A DNA stretch of 21,510 nt from Sphingomonadales bacterium UBA6174 (GTDB lineage Bacteria > Pseudomonadota > Alphaproteobacteria > Sphingomonadales > Sphingomonadaceae), in assembly GCA_002422945.1 (NCBI GenBank), contig DITW01000021.1, forward strand, positions 353 to 21,862. Reading direction: 5' to 3'. The notes beneath the pieces were generated by a model that was given only the letters and a program-made list of their open reading frames with translations, searched no databases and had not been told where the DNA came from. This document shows positions 21,094 through 21,510 of this stretch, piece by piece (the stretch's first letter is position 1; every line of letters begins with the position of its first letter). The translations under genes were made by a program, and so were the position numbers.

Positions 21094-21510
21094 ATGGATC
21101 GTGCTCAAAAAGCCGAACTGGTCGCCGAACTGAACCGCACCTTTTCCGAGGTCGGCGTGGTGGTTGTCACCCGCAATCTCGGCCTGACCGTCGCACAGTC
21201 GATGGATCTGCGTAACAAGATGCGTGAAGCCGGTGCCAGCTATCGGGTAGCAAAGAACAAGCTTGCCAGGATCGCATCAGAAGGCACTGCCTACACGTCG
21301 CTCAACGACTTGCTCGTTGGCCCGACGGGTCTGGCATCTTCCGTGGACGCGGTGGCTGCCGCTAAGGTTGCCGTCGATTTCGCCAAGACGAACGACAAGC
21401 TTGAAATCGTCGGCGGCGCCATGGGGGCAATTGTCCTCGATGTCGATGGTGTCAAGGCACTCGCTGCACTGCCGTCGCTCGACGAACTGCGCGCCAAGAT
21501 TGTCGGCCTG
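21094..21510 (+). CDS. rplJ: 50S ribosomal protein L10, N-terminal part (runs off the right edge)
   Basis: The first 139 codons of L10, the scaffold for L7/L12 dimers on the ribosomal stalk. It starts MDRAQKAELVAELNRTFSEVG and contains the conserved NKMREAGASYRVAKNKLARIA. E. coli L10 is about 165 residues, so roughly 30 codons are missing, including the C-terminal helix that binds L7/L12. The ATG at 21094 has GGAGA about 7 nt upstream. rplL would be expected next. Confidence 0.96.
   Translation, partial: MDRAQKAELVAELNRTFSEVGVVVVTRNLGLTVAQSMDLRNKMREAGASYRVAKNKLARIASEGTAYTSLNDLLVGPTGLASSVDAVAAAKVAVDFAKTNDKLEIVGGAMGAIVLDVDGVKALAALPSLDELRAKIVGL

Overview
The window is core chromosome of an alphaproteobacterium, most likely of the order Sphingomonadales. 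Three things suggest this: moderately high GC content; the gene blocks serB/miaA/ilvB, rpsF-rpsR-rplI/fabD-fabG-acpP-fabF-mltG and tRNA-Trp-secE-nusG-rplK-rplA-rplJ; and protein traits such as a TopA with extra C-terminal repeats and a Lys/Ala tail. No species can be named from the sequence alone. No insertion sequence, prophage, CRISPR array or toxin system is visible.

Layout. At 1-3646 are ilvB (5' part only) and miaA on the minus strand, serB divergent on the plus strand, and an orphan AstD-like aldehyde dehydrogenase ending one base from serB. At 3761-5111 is the minus-strand operon rpsF-rpsR-rplI, closed by a strong hairpin. From 5352 to 9799 runs a plus-strand set: fabD, fabG, acpP and fabF (the fatty-acid elongation core), then mltG (peptidoglycan lytic transglycosylase). 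A MITE/REP-like pair of inverted repeats fills the gap to the next block. At 10033-15779 the minus strand carries topA, then marR-emrA-emrB, a MarR-controlled EmrAB-type efflux operon whose three genes overlap end to start. At 16001-18331 is a membrane-anchored PAS-GGDEF-EAL cyclic-di-GMP enzyme. From 18402 to the right edge lie tRNA-Trp, secE, nusG, rplK, rplA and the start of rplJ, with structured leaders before rplK and rplJ and a textbook terminator after rplA.

The window is mostly housekeeping: amino-acid synthesis, tRNA modification, lipid synthesis, ribosome, topology and secretion. I found no whole new system. The places most worth a second look are the nested inverted repeats at the topA/marR junction, which appear to separate read-through mRNA from promoter-derived mRNA; the AstD-like protein, which keeps the catalytic cysteine but has lost the canonical general-base Glu and oxyanion Asn; the hairpin-rich leaders of rplK and rplJ; and the GGDEF-EAL protein, whose GGDEF domain lacks the arginine of the inhibitory site.
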